Positions 1 through 5,567 are shown, counted from the first letter of the stretch. The stretch: 9,083 nucleotides of DNA from an uncultured Eggerthellaceae bacterium (GCA_947565915.1 CANOHY010000056.1:1-9083); one strand, 5' to 3'. Numbers and translations are program-made. The notes: generated from the sequence alone by a model not told the origin.

Positions 1-39
1 TCGCAGCGATAGACAATAGGGCGGCAATCGAGCAGCACC

Positions 40-447
40 TTAGAGGTCTTGAGTGCCTAAGCAACTCACGCCATTTCTCATACAGAGATTCTGCAGTTTA
101 CGATCGAGGGTAAATAACGTGGCACCTTCACGACGTGCTAGCAGGAAATAGAACAAATCGTACGACGAATGCCCCAACCTAACCGACTCGTTCATTGCTT
201 CGATCCAAAGGGCATTATCATCCACAAATCTATCAACCAATCCAAGAGCATCGCGACCATATGCTGTTGCTTGATCAGCGGACAATTGCTCGCACCGAAT
301 GTACTTAGCAAGCGCATGAGCCAATTCGGCATTCATGAGGCTTGGGGCAATTATCTCTTCTTCTCCATTGAGAAGAAGAGAGAGCGCCTCACCCTCTTCA
401 CTGCCCATTGCCATGGAAAGTGCTGCATTTACGTCGATGACTACCAT
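40..447 (-). CDS. vapC: VapC-type PIN-domain ribonuclease toxin
   Basis: 135-aa PIN-domain protein, normal length for a VapC toxin. The expected acidic metal-binding residues are visible: Asp5 in the N-terminal VVIDVNA strand, Glu41 in NAELAHAL, Asp97 in SSYDLFYFLLAR and Asp115 in LFTLDRKL. VapC toxins are Mg-dependent endoribonucleases that cut specific tRNA or rRNA sites when released from their antitoxin; the target here cannot be read from sequence. The ATG at 445-447 overlaps the last codons and TAG stop of the upstream antitoxin, with no strong ribosome binding site of its own, so translation is probably coupled to vapB. The gene ends with TAA at 40-42; the 39 bases beyond it show no recognisable gene. 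All four acidic residues are present, so the toxin looks intact. Confidence 0.9.
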   Translation of the reverse strand: MVVIDVNAALSMAMGSEEGEALSLLLNGEEEIIAPSLMNAELAHALAKYIRCEQLSADQATAYGRDALGLVDRFVDDNALWIEAMNESVRLGHSSYDLFYFLLARREGATLFTLDRKLQNLCMRNGVSCLGTQDL

Positions 448-776
448 TGCTTGCTGTCACTCAATTCGCGCATTATCCGCGTAAAATCAGCATCACGCTC
501 AGCACGGCCTTCAGCAACTACATCAACCGGATTCATAAGATCCCTTTGGCGCTCTGCTCGTCTTTGAGCTGCTCTTGCAAGTATTTCCTTACGCTTTGCT
601 ACTCGCGTAGCAACTTCAGATTGATGGGCCGTTTCCTCTTTTGGAGTTTCACCATGAATCATCTGACTTACTGCCGCAATAGTTTGTTGGGCCATGCTGC
701 GATGATTAACCGCTGCATAGTCTTTAAGCTCCTGATAAAGCTCCTGTGGAAAGTCTCTCACTTGCAATGCGGGCAT
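441..776 (-). CDS. vapB: VapB/FitA-like ribbon-helix-helix antitoxin
   Basis: 111-aa antitoxin. Residues about 3-38 (LQVRDFPQELYQELKDYAA... followed by HRSMAQQTI) fit a FitA/Arc-type ribbon-helix-helix DNA-binding fold. The rest is highly charged, with an Arg/Ala/Glu-rich helix about 63-80, and probably wraps the toxin. I chose the ATG at 774-776 because AAAGGAG lies 6-7 bases upstream; a further in-frame ATG at 798-800 falls inside the palindromic promoter and has no ribosome binding site. The gene overlaps vapC by 7 bases, the usual antitoxin-first order. Antitoxins of this class repress their own operon, and the palindromes at 795-824 are the obvious binding sites. It is longer than many VapB proteins (about 70-90 aa), but no frameshift is seen. 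Confidence 0.87.
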   Translation of the reverse strand: MPALQVRDFPQELYQELKDYAAVNHRSMAQQTIAAVSQMIHGETPKEETAHQSEVATRVAKRKEILARAAQRRAERQRDLMNPVDVVAEGRAERDADFTRIMRELSDSKQW

Positions 777-794
777 AGCAATCTCCTTTGTTAT

Positions 795-831
795 ATGCAT
801 GCATTATACATGTATTTTACATGTCTTACAA
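795..831 (-). promoter_or_regulatory. vapBC promoter with overlapping palindromic operators
   Basis: On the minus strand a perfect TATAAT lies at 803-808, with TTGTAA (4 of 6 to TTGACA) 17 bases upstream at 826-831. Three palindromes overlap or adjoin it: ATGCATGCAT (795-804), ATACATGTAT (806-815) and ACATGT (819-824). The start codon of vapB is 19 bases downstream of the first palindrome. This fits autorepression by the VapB-VapC complex. The promoter boxes are read directly; the operator role is inferred from family behaviour. Confidence 0.7.
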
Positions 832-833
832 GC

Positions 834-874
834 AATCTTCCGTGGTTGAAGATTCTTCGCCATCATCTGCGAAG
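834..874. repeat. Two adjacent small inverted repeats
   Basis: AATCTTC (834-840) pairs with GAAGATT (848-854) around a 7-base loop. Directly after it, CTTCGC (855-860) pairs with GCGAAG (869-874) around an 8-base loop. They lie between the vapBC promoter and the 3' end of the membrane-protein gene at 961, so they may act as a transcript end for the xre operon, but no U-rich run follows either stem. The rest of 877-960 shows no gene. Confidence 0.35.
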
Positions 875-960
875 CCACGCATTGGAACTCGCACAAACCA
901 AAAACCATCAAGCATGTATTGCATATCCGCTTTGCGATGCCGCATGGCAACCGCTTCGCA

Positions 961-1524
961 TCAGGCCTCCAGTTCACGGTCGAGCTCGCGGCGGCGCTTG
1001 ATGGCATCATGGACGGTAAGCGCGAAGGACGCGAATCCCAAAATGAACCCCATGCCGAAGAACACCACCCCAATGGCGAGGTCGCCGAACCACGCTACAT
1101 TACCGACGCCCACAATTTGAATCTCAGCCAGAATGCGCATGCCGCATGTCAGAACCCCGAGTACCACTCCGCAAAACAACGCGCCTAACGCCACGAAATC
1201 CCAGGGAATGGAATCGACCTGCGCAAAGCGCGTATGACTAGAAAAAAACCCCGACTTAAGCTGAATAGTCATGCTTGCAATGCAGGCGCAAAGAATCGTG
1301 AGAACAAGGGGTAGTTGCACGGGCACAAGGCTCTGGCCCAAGGGCGTCATGATGGGATGTTCGGTAGTTGAAGCCACTTGATCGAGCATGATGCTGTAGT
1401 ACAGGCAAATGAACGATCCAACAAGGAAGATGCCATAGCCCACTTTGGTCGACTTGTTCTCTTCGTCAACAAGGCGCTCGTCCTTGGGGCCCATGATCTC
1501 GTTCCATTTTCGCATCAGATACAT
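961..1524 (-). CDS. Small four-helix membrane protein (DUF6773-like)
   Basis: 187-aa integral membrane protein of unknown function. Four hydrophobic segments are visible, about residues 28-48, 68-88, 108-132 and 147-170. A charged N-terminus carries the stretch KDERLVDEENK and the C-terminus is basic and acidic (KRRRELDRELEA). The N-terminal DER-x-x-x-E-x-NK pattern resembles DUF6773-type proteins, which are often paired with short XRE regulators; that assignment is from memory and moderate. The ATG at 1522-1524 has AGGAG 6 bases upstream. It begins 9 bases after the stop of the XRE gene, so both are very likely one transcript from the promoter at 1788-1815. The regulator probably controls expression of the membrane protein; the signal is unknown. 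Confidence 0.8.
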   Translation of the reverse strand: MYLMRKWNEIMGPKDERLVDEENKSTKVGYGIFLVGSFICLYYSIMLDQVASTTEHPIMTPLGQSLVPVQLPLVLTILCACIASMTIQLKSGFFSSHTRFAQVDSIPWDFVALGALFCGVVLGVLTCGMRILAEIQIVGVGNVAWFGDLAIGVVFFGMGFILGFASFALTVHDAIKRRRELDRELEA

Positions 1525-1533
1525 AATTGTCTC

Positions 1534-1734
1534 CTATTCCCAGAAGAGGTCGTCAAGCGTTGTGCCAAGCGTTTTGCATATGGCTGTGCAGAGCTTCAGG
1601 CTGGGGTTGTAGCGCCCCGCCTCGATAAGCCCTATGGTCTGTCGCGTTGCCCCTACTGCATCGGCGAGCTGCTGTTGCGAAAGACCGCAACGCATTCGCG
1701 CTTCGCGTAGGCGATCGTTCTTGATGCCATCCAC
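1534..1734 (-). CDS. Short XRE-family (Cro/CI-like) regulator
   Basis: 66-aa protein that is essentially one helix-turn-helix domain: residues about 6-61 contain LREARMRCGLSQQQLADAVG, then ATRQTIGLIEAGRYNPSLKL, then CTAICKTLGTTLDDLF. This is the classic HTH_3 layout, with the recognition helix around TRQTIGLIE. I chose the GTG at 1732-1734 because AAGGAGG sits 7 bases upstream; a TTG at 1762-1764 would extend it by ten residues across that ribosome binding site and is less likely. Regulators of this size, close to those of temperate phages and Firmicutes membrane-protein pairs, usually repress their own operon. Palindromes containing TGCATGCA lie between promoter and gene (1756-1787), consistent with autoregulation. 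Confidence 0.88.
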   Translation of the reverse strand: MDGIKNDRLREARMRCGLSQQQLADAVGATRQTIGLIEAGRYNPSLKLCTAICKTLGTTLDDLFWE

Positions 1735-1755
1735 GGCATCGCCTCCTTGCGTTGC

Positions 1756-1815
1756 TGCATGCAATGCAAAATATATCTTGCATGCAAATTATATGTTGCA
1801 TACCGATGATGTCAA
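1756..1815 (-). promoter_or_regulatory. Consensus sigma70 promoter and TGCATGCA operators of the xre operon
   Basis: Minus strand: TTGACA at 1810-1815 and TATAAT at 1788-1793, both perfect, 16-base spacer. Immediately downstream is the 10-bp palindrome TTGCATGCAA (1778-1787), covering the expected start of transcription, and a second TGCATGCA at 1756-1763, 23 bases away centre to centre. Further half-site-like TGCA cores occur at 1765-1768 and 1797-1800, the latter inside the spacer. A promoter this strong with repeated palindromes over +1 suggests tight repression, most simply by the XRE protein itself. Confidence 0.78.
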
Positions 1816-1838
1816 GCAGCGAGTTTCAAAAAACCTCC

Positions 1839-1869
1839 TTGACTTAAACCTTAGTTCAAGTTCAACAAT
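1839..1869 (+). promoter_or_regulatory. MerR-family operator/promoter with 19-bp spacer
   Basis: TTGACT (1839-1844) is followed after 19 bases by AACAAT (1864-1869, 4 of 6 to TATAAT). Within the long spacer lies an inverted repeat: ACTTAAAC (1842-1849), spacer CTTA, GTTCAAGT (1854-1861), one mismatch between arms. A -35 overlapping a palindrome in a 19-bp spacer is the hallmark of promoters activated by MerR-family proteins through DNA untwisting. The intact MerR gene at 2207 lies downstream and is the likely binder. The -10 abuts the truncated flavodoxin. Confidence 0.7.
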
Positions 1870-1870
1870 A

Positions 1871-2164
1871 GCGGCCCGGCCGGCCATCGCCGCACCCGTG
1901 CCCAACGTTGCCGATGCCAACACAATCTATCTGGGATACCCCATATGGTGGGGCACCGCGCCGCGCATAATCCTCACCTTCCTCGATACCGCCGACACCG
2001 CAGGCAAAACCATCATTCCCTTCTGCACGTCGGGTTCGAGCTCCATTAGCGGCAGCATTGCCGAGCTGCATGCGGCTGCACCGGAGGCTAACTGGAAAGA
2101 GGGTCGGCGGTTCTCGGCTTCCGCTTCTCAACAGGAGGTCGATGCGTGGGTGGCAAGCGAGTAG
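1871..2164 (+). pseudogene. Flavodoxin, N-terminally truncated remnant
   Basis: About 97 codons encode the C-terminal part of a short-chain flavodoxin: RPAIAAPVPN, then IYLGYPIWWGTAPRIILTFL, GKTIIPFCTSGSS and a final VDAWVASE. The YPIWWG and PFCTSGSS motifs form the aromatic FMN-binding loop and the strand and loop that follow. The N-terminal half, which should carry the phosphate-binding loop (a T/S-x-T-G-N-T-type motif) and roughly 60-70 residues, is absent. Homology begins directly after the -10 box of the MerR-type promoter, with no ATG or ribosome binding site, so a deletion has probably removed the 5' half of the gene and its leader. Without the phosphate loop it should not bind FMN normally. 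The only candidate in-frame start, GTG at 1898-1900, has no Shine-Dalgarno sequence. Confidence 0.82.
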
Positions 2165-2206
2165 GGCATATACTGGGCATCCACAGAAAAGGCAGGAGGA
2201 AGCAAG

Positions 2207-2650
2207 ATGGCATACTCCATCGGACAAGTTTCCGAGCTTTTGGGGATACCTGTCTCGACCATCAGATACTACGAGAACAAGGGCGTCCTAGAGAAGGTGA
2301 GCCGAACGGCTGGTGGCGTGCGCGAGTTCGACGATGTCGACATCGGCTGGCTCCGCATGATCGCATACCTGAAGATGGCGGGCATGACCGTCAGCGAGAT
2401 AAGCGAGTTCACATCGCTCTACAAGAAGGGCGACTCCTCCATCGAGGAGCGGCGCCAGCTTCTTCACAGAAGGCGCAATCTCATCATGGAGCAGATGGCC
2501 GAACTTCAGGAAGCGCTCGACTTCATCACGTACAAATGCTGGTACTACGACACTGCCGCCGAAGCGGGCACCTGCAGCGTTCCACGCGACATGCCCGAAG
2601 ACGAGATGCCGCCTGAAATGGCAGCCATCAAGAGAAAGTGCCACGTCTGA
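2207..2650 (+). CDS. MerR-family transcriptional regulator
   Basis: 147-aa MerR-type regulator. Residues about 3-70 form the winged helix-turn-helix: YSIGQVSELLGIPVSTIRYY, then ENKGVL and GGVREFDDVDIGWL, the typical MerR HTH and wing. Residues about 78-108 are charged and helical, a likely dimerising coiled coil, followed by YKCWYYDTAAEAGT, a tail I associate with MerR proteins placed beside flavodoxin or aldo-keto reductase genes (AdhR-like group). Three cysteines are C-terminal (111, 123, 145) but do not form a clear metal-binding pattern. AGGAGG at 2194-2199 is 7 bases before the ATG. It lies 42 bases after the flavodoxin remnant, so it is probably transcribed from the promoter at 1839-1869, which it likely binds. 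Its presumed target gene is broken. Confidence 0.9.
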   Translation: MAYSIGQVSELLGIPVSTIRYYENKGVLEKVSRTAGGVREFDDVDIGWLRMIAYLKMAGMTVSEISEFTSLYKKGDSSIEERRQLLHRRRNLIMEQMAELQEALDFITYKCWYYDTAAEAGTCSVPRDMPEDEMPPEMAAIKRKCHV

Positions 2651-2671
2651 ACCCACCTGCGCGCTGAAGTA

Positions 2672-2690
2672 AACTGCTCTAGGAGCAGTT
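2672..2690. repeat. Perfect 8-bp inverted repeat, terminator or operator
   Basis: AACTGCTC (2672-2679) and GAGCAGTT (2683-2690) are perfect complements around the 3-base centre TAG. It sits 22 bases after the MerR stop and 37 bases before the macrodomain start. No U-rich run follows, so it is not a standard terminator; a regulator binding site in front of the macrodomain gene is equally possible. Confidence 0.5.
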
Positions 2691-2727
2691 CCAGACAGCT
2701 CGCGAAAACGAAGAGGGCATCGGTGAG

Positions 2728-3633
2728 ATGATGACGAATGAAGGCAAACCTGAGAAACGATCGTCTGACTTCGAAGCTCTTGGAGCATATCGGACCTATA
2801 AATCACAGCTGAAAGAGCAGATCGAAACCGAGCTGCCCGCGGTTGTGGAGATGCTCCTGGCCGAACGCAGCCAAGCAGCTGGCTCGGCTGCTCGGGCAAG
2901 CACATCCAACCTGCCCGACGTCCCCAGCGACACCCAAGATCAATGGGACCTTTTCCGCGCCTTGGTGAACACGCGGCCGCCCCTGCCCGCAAGCGATGAA
3001 CTCCTGGCCTCGCAAAATGAGCTGCTCCAGCACATCCTGACCTACCGCGGCACCACAACGCTGCAAGACATCCCTCCCCTGCCGGGCCGCGAGGGCGTGA
3101 GGCTCTGGCGCGGCGATATCACCACGCTGGCAACAGACGCCATCGTAAATGCCGCCAACTCGCAGATGCTCGGCTGCTTCGTGCCTGGGCACCATTGCAT
3201 CGACAACGCCATCCACACCTTCGCAGGCATACAGCTTAGGCTGGAATGCGCACGTCTCATGAACGCCCAGGGTTACCCAGAGCCCACGGGAATGGCCAAG
3301 ATGACCAGCGCATTCAACTTGCCGAGCAAGCACATCGTGCATACGGTAGGACCCATAGCCGAAGGCTTCGCCAGCGAAACCGACAAGGCGCTGCTAGCGA
3401 ACTGCTATACGGCTTGTCTGGATGCAGCCGCCAGCGAAGGTTGCAGCTCGATTGCCTTCTGCTGCATCAGTACAGGCGTGTTCGGATTCCCGCAGGAAGA
3501 GGCCGCGCGCATCGCTATTCGCGTCGTCGATGAGTGGCTCGCTCGCAATGGCAACGGGCTCGAAGTGGTGTTCAACGTGTTCTCCGAGCGCGACGAGCGG
3601 ATCTATCGCGAGCTGCTGCAGCCGGCCCGATAG
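2728..3633 (+). CDS. Zinc-type macrodomain protein-ADP-ribosyl hydrolase
   Basis: 301-aa protein. Residues about 123-299 are a macrodomain: VRLWRGDIT (124-132), DAIVNAANSQMLGC (137-150), and ISTGVFGFP (247-254), which binds the ADP-ribose phosphates. The insert GCFVPGHHCIDNAIH (149-163) is the signature of zinc-dependent macrodomains; Cys150, His155 and Cys157 are the likely zinc ligands. These enzymes remove ADP-ribose from proteins. In many bacteria they sit beside a sirtuin (SirTM) and a GcvH-like carrier, but neither is present here, so this one seems to stand alone. The first 120 residues are a helical N-terminal region containing LASQNELLQHIL, also seen in the family; residues about 45-70 look unstructured. 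ATGATG at 2728 has only weak GGTGAG nearby, but an in-frame stop at 2680-2682 rules out a long extension. Confidence 0.9.
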   Translation: MMTNEGKPEKRSSDFEALGAYRTYKSQLKEQIETELPAVVEMLLAERSQAAGSAARASTSNLPDVPSDTQDQWDLFRALVNTRPPLPASDELLASQNELLQHILTYRGTTTLQDIPPLPGREGVRLWRGDITTLATDAIVNAANSQMLGCFVPGHHCIDNAIHTFAGIQLRLECARLMNAQGYPEPTGMAKMTSAFNLPSKHIVHTVGPIAEGFASETDKALLANCYTACLDAAASEGCSSIAFCCISTGVFGFPQEEAARIAIRVVDEWLARNGNGLEVVFNVFSERDERIYRELLQPAR

Positions 3634-3634
3634 C

Positions 3635-3674
3635 TGGAAAGGGCCAGGGAGGCAAGCACCTCTGGCCCTTTCCA
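3635..3674. terminator. Bidirectional terminator hairpin between convergent genes
   Basis: TGGAAAGGGCCAG (3635-3647) and CTGGCCCTTTCCA (3662-3674) are perfect 13-bp complements with a 14-base loop. It begins 2 bases after the macrodomain stop and ends 46 bases before the trpB2 stop. Thymines lie in the 3' arm rather than after it, so it may be a non-classical or bidirectional terminator. Nothing else is evident in 3675-3720. Confidence 0.62.
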
Positions 3675-3720
3675 TCATCGCAAAATGCGCGCTCCTCAGC
3701 GCCCCGCGACCCATTCGCCC

Positions 3721-5139
3721 CTATTGCACGCCGGGGATGGAGGGAATGGTGGCGAATCCCGCTTCAAGCTCCTCATCGGTTGGAATATGGTCGGTCATCT
3801 TGCCATTGTTGTAGGCATCGTAGGCATACATGTCGAAATAGCCCGTGCCCGTTAGGCCGAACAGAATCGTCTTCTCTTCGCCGGTTTCGATGCACTTCTT
3901 GGCTTCCTCGATTGCCTGGAAGATCGCATGCGCGCTCTCGGGTGCAGGAAGGATAGTCTCCAAGCGCGCGAACTCTTCGGCAGCGCCGAAGACGTCGGTT
4001 TGCTTCACGGCAACTGCCTCCATGTAGCCATCGTGCTTGAGCTTCGACACGATGGGGCTCATGCCGTGGTAGCGCAGGCCGCCTGCGTGGTCGGGCGAGG
4101 GCAGAAATCCACTGCCCAGCGTATACATTTTGCACAGTGGACACGTTTGGCCCGTGTCGGCGAAATCGTAGGCGTACTTGCCCCGCGTGAGCGATGGGCA
4201 ACTGGCTGGCTCCACGGCAATAAAGCGCGTGTTGGGCTTCTCGCCGCGCAGCTTGTCGCGCATGAACGGCGCGATGAGGCCACCCAGGTTCGAGCCGCCG
4301 CCCGCGCAGCCAATCACGATGTCGGGGTACTCACCCAGCTCCTTCATGGCCTCGTAGCTTTCCAGGCCAATAATCGATTGATGCAGCACCACCTGGTTGA
4401 GCACGCTGCCCAGCTGATAGCGGCCCTTGTTGTTGGGCACGTTCAGCGCTCGCTCGACGGCCTCGGAAATGGCCGTGCCAAGCGAACCGGAGGAATCGGG
4501 ATGCTCGGCAAGCATCTTCTTGCCTATCTCGGTGGTGTTCGAAGGCGAGGGCGTCACCGTTGCATTGAAGGTCTCCATGATGTTGCGCCGGAAGGGCTTC
4601 TGCTCATAAGAGCACTTCACCATGAACACGTCCAGGTCCAACCCATAGTGGTCGGCAGCCTCTGAAAGAGCTGTGCCCCACTGGCCTGCGCCCGTTTCGG
4701 TGGTGATCTTATCCAGGTCTTGCTCCTTGGCGTAATAGGCCTGTGCAAGCGCAGAGTTCAGCTTGTGCGAGCCCGAGGTGTTGTTGCCCTCGAACTTGTA
4801 GTAGATCTTGGCTGGCGTGCCCAGCGCGCGTTCCAAGTTGTAGGCGCGGCAGAGCGGCGAGGGGCGATACACCTTGTACATCTCGCGCACGCCCTCGGGG
4901 ATGCCGAAGTAGGCAGTTTCGTCATCGAGTTCCTGGCGCACCAGCTCGTCGCAGAACACCGGAGCGATGTCGGCAGCCTCTGCAATCTTGCCATTGGGAA
5001 GGCGCATGGGCTCGGGCGGCTCGGGCATGTCCGCACGCAAGTTATACCATTGCGTGGGAATCTGATCCTCGCGAAGATACAGGCGGTAGGGCGCGCTGTC
5101 GGTTGCCTTGTCGATCACGTACTTGCTTGCGTCAGCCAT
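3721..5139 (-). CDS. trpB: TrpB2-type tryptophan synthase beta chain
   Basis: 472-aa PLP enzyme of the TrpB2 group, longer at the N-terminus than the usual about 400-aa TrpB1. It joins indole and serine to give tryptophan. Visible elements: the long TrpB2 N-terminal extension (YRLYLREDQIPTQWYN), PLP-binding Lys126 in SGSHKLNSA, catalytic-loop Glu148 in TTETGAGQWG, and the phosphate-binding loop GCAGGGSNLGG (277-287). I chose the ATG at 5137-5139 because AAGGAG lies a few bases upstream; the frame extends upstream to 5247 but that part overlaps the attenuator hairpin. No trpA, trpC or other trp genes are adjacent in the window, so it is an orphan copy and may salvage free indole. The leader with three Trp codons (5139-5390) shows that it is controlled by charged tRNA-Trp, which supports a genuine role in tryptophan supply. 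Confidence 0.92.
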   Translation of the reverse strand: MADASKYVIDKATDSAPYRLYLREDQIPTQWYNLRADMPEPPEPMRLPNGKIAEAADIAPVFCDELVRQELDDETAYFGIPEGVREMYKVYRPSPLCRAYNLERALGTPAKIYYKFEGNNTSGSHKLNSALAQAYYAKEQDLDKITTETGAGQWGTALSEAADHYGLDLDVFMVKCSYEQKPFRRNIMETFNATVTPSPSNTTEIGKKMLAEHPDSSGSLGTAISEAVERALNVPNNKGRYQLGSVLNQVVLHQSIIGLESYEAMKELGEYPDIVIGCAGGGSNLGGLIAPFMRDKLRGEKPNTRFIAVEPASCPSLTRGKYAYDFADTGQTCPLCKMYTLGSGFLPSPDHAGGLRYHGMSPIVSKLKHDGYMEAVAVKQTDVFGAAEEFARLETILPAPESAHAIFQAIEEAKKCIETGEEKTILFGLTGTGYFDMYAYDAYNNGKMTDHIPTDEELEAGFATIPSIPGVQ

Positions 5140-5205
5140 TTTCTTCTCCTTTTCCCGATGGCTTGATTCCCAACTATCCCAATTGCTTCTGGCTCGCAAC
5201 ATGAA

Positions 5206-5233
5206 GAAGGCCCCCGGATCACCGAGGGCCTTC
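5206..5233 (-). terminator. trp attenuator terminator hairpin
   Basis: On the minus-strand RNA, 5233-5222 pairs with 5217-5206 in a 12-bp stem (11 Watson-Crick pairs and one G-U) closed by the tetraloop UGAU. The sequence after it is CUUCAUGUU, only moderately U-rich. It sits between the leader-peptide stop (5272) and the trpB start (5139), exactly where an attenuator terminator belongs. The 5' arm can pair instead with CGAGCUUC at 5262-5255 (GAAG with CUUC, CUCG with CGAG, 3-base bulge), giving an antiterminator. Confidence 0.78.
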
Positions 5234-5271
5234 CATTGCATGTGCAAGCGTAGTGAAGCTCGATAACCCGG

Positions 5272-5358
5272 TCACGATATGAACTTGCACCACCACCAAG
5301 CACCAGCGAGCGCCGCAGCGTTCGCGTTCGAAGAGATATGTGCTTGTGCGTTGAGCAA
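5272..5358 (-). CDS. trpL: trp leader peptide (28 aa, three consecutive Trp codons)
   Basis: A 28-codon open frame starting at TTG 5356-5358 with a strong AAGGAG (5365-5370) 6 bases upstream. Its last residues are GAWWWCKFIS, with TGG-TGG-TGG at 5298-5290 and TGA at 5274-5272. A run of Trp codons just before the end of a short peptide, upstream of a terminator hairpin and a tryptophan synthase gene, is the defining layout of ribosome-mediated trp attenuation. Stalling at the Trp codons when tRNA-Trp is uncharged would leave 5262-5255 free to form the antiterminator; reaching the stop codon would cover that stretch and let the terminator form. GUGCAAG (5290-5284), overlapping the last Trp codon, can also pair with CUUGCAC (5248-5242), a candidate 1:2 stem. 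The role of the peptide is regulatory, not structural. Confidence 0.85.
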   Translation of the reverse strand: MLNAQAHISSNANAAALAGAWWWCKFIS

Positions 5359-5384
5359 ACCGTGCTCCTTTCGGGTTGCGAGTG

Positions 5385-5393
5385 AGTGTATCA
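5385..5393 (-). promoter_or_regulatory. Probable extended -10 promoter of trpL-trpB
   Basis: Minus strand TGATACACT: a TGn extension plus TACACT (4 of 6 to TATAAT), 26 bases before the leader start. No convincing -35 is found at 16-18 bases, which fits an extended -10 promoter. It implies a leader of about 240 bases before trpB. The remaining 5394-5532 stretch shows no gene on either strand. Confidence 0.45.
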
Positions 5394-5532
5394 CAAAAGC
5401 GCAGCGTCCCTGCGAATTATTTCGAGAACGGAGAAGATGCCAAGAGGCGTTTTCAGATTGCAGAGAAGAAGAAATAGGGTCACGTCTTCGAAACGGTTCG
5501 CAGCAAGAACGCTGGGACATCCCGACGCTTCC

Positions 5533-5538
5533 TACAAT
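5533..5538 (+). promoter_or_regulatory. Possible -10 box of the DUF488 gene
   Basis: TACAAT (5 of 6 to TATAAT) lies 29 bases before the ATG at 5568, a suitable distance. No good -35 is seen at 16-18 bases upstream, so this is tentative. Confidence 0.35.
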
Positions 5539-5567
5539 GGCCTCAATGAAACCAAGGAGGAACTACC

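Noticed and set aside
1762..1764. TTG start giving a 76-aa XRE protein
   Set aside because: The strong AAGGAGG lies inside that extension, 7 bases before the GTG at 1732-1734, so the shorter 66-aa form is favoured.
1634..1870. Upstream extension of the flavodoxin frame to 1634
   Set aside because: This part is antisense to the XRE gene and runs through its promoter; it has no flavodoxin similarity before about 1871.
2288..3058. 256-codon open frame on the minus strand
   Set aside because: It lies opposite the well-supported MerR and macrodomain genes and has low-complexity Arg/Ala/Ser composition typical of a GC-driven shadow frame.
3928..4665. 245-codon open frame on the plus strand
   Set aside because: It is antisense to the conserved trpB2 coding region and shows no recognisable domain.
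5140..5247. N-terminal extension of trpB2 up to an ATG at 5247
   Set aside because: It overlaps the attenuator hairpin, has no ribosome binding site, and the family's N-terminus matches from 5139, where AAGGAG is present.
5272..5520. 82-codon reading of the trpL frame
   Set aside because: The upstream part crosses the likely promoter and has no ribosome binding site; only the last 28 codons, after AAGGAG, make sense as a leader peptide.
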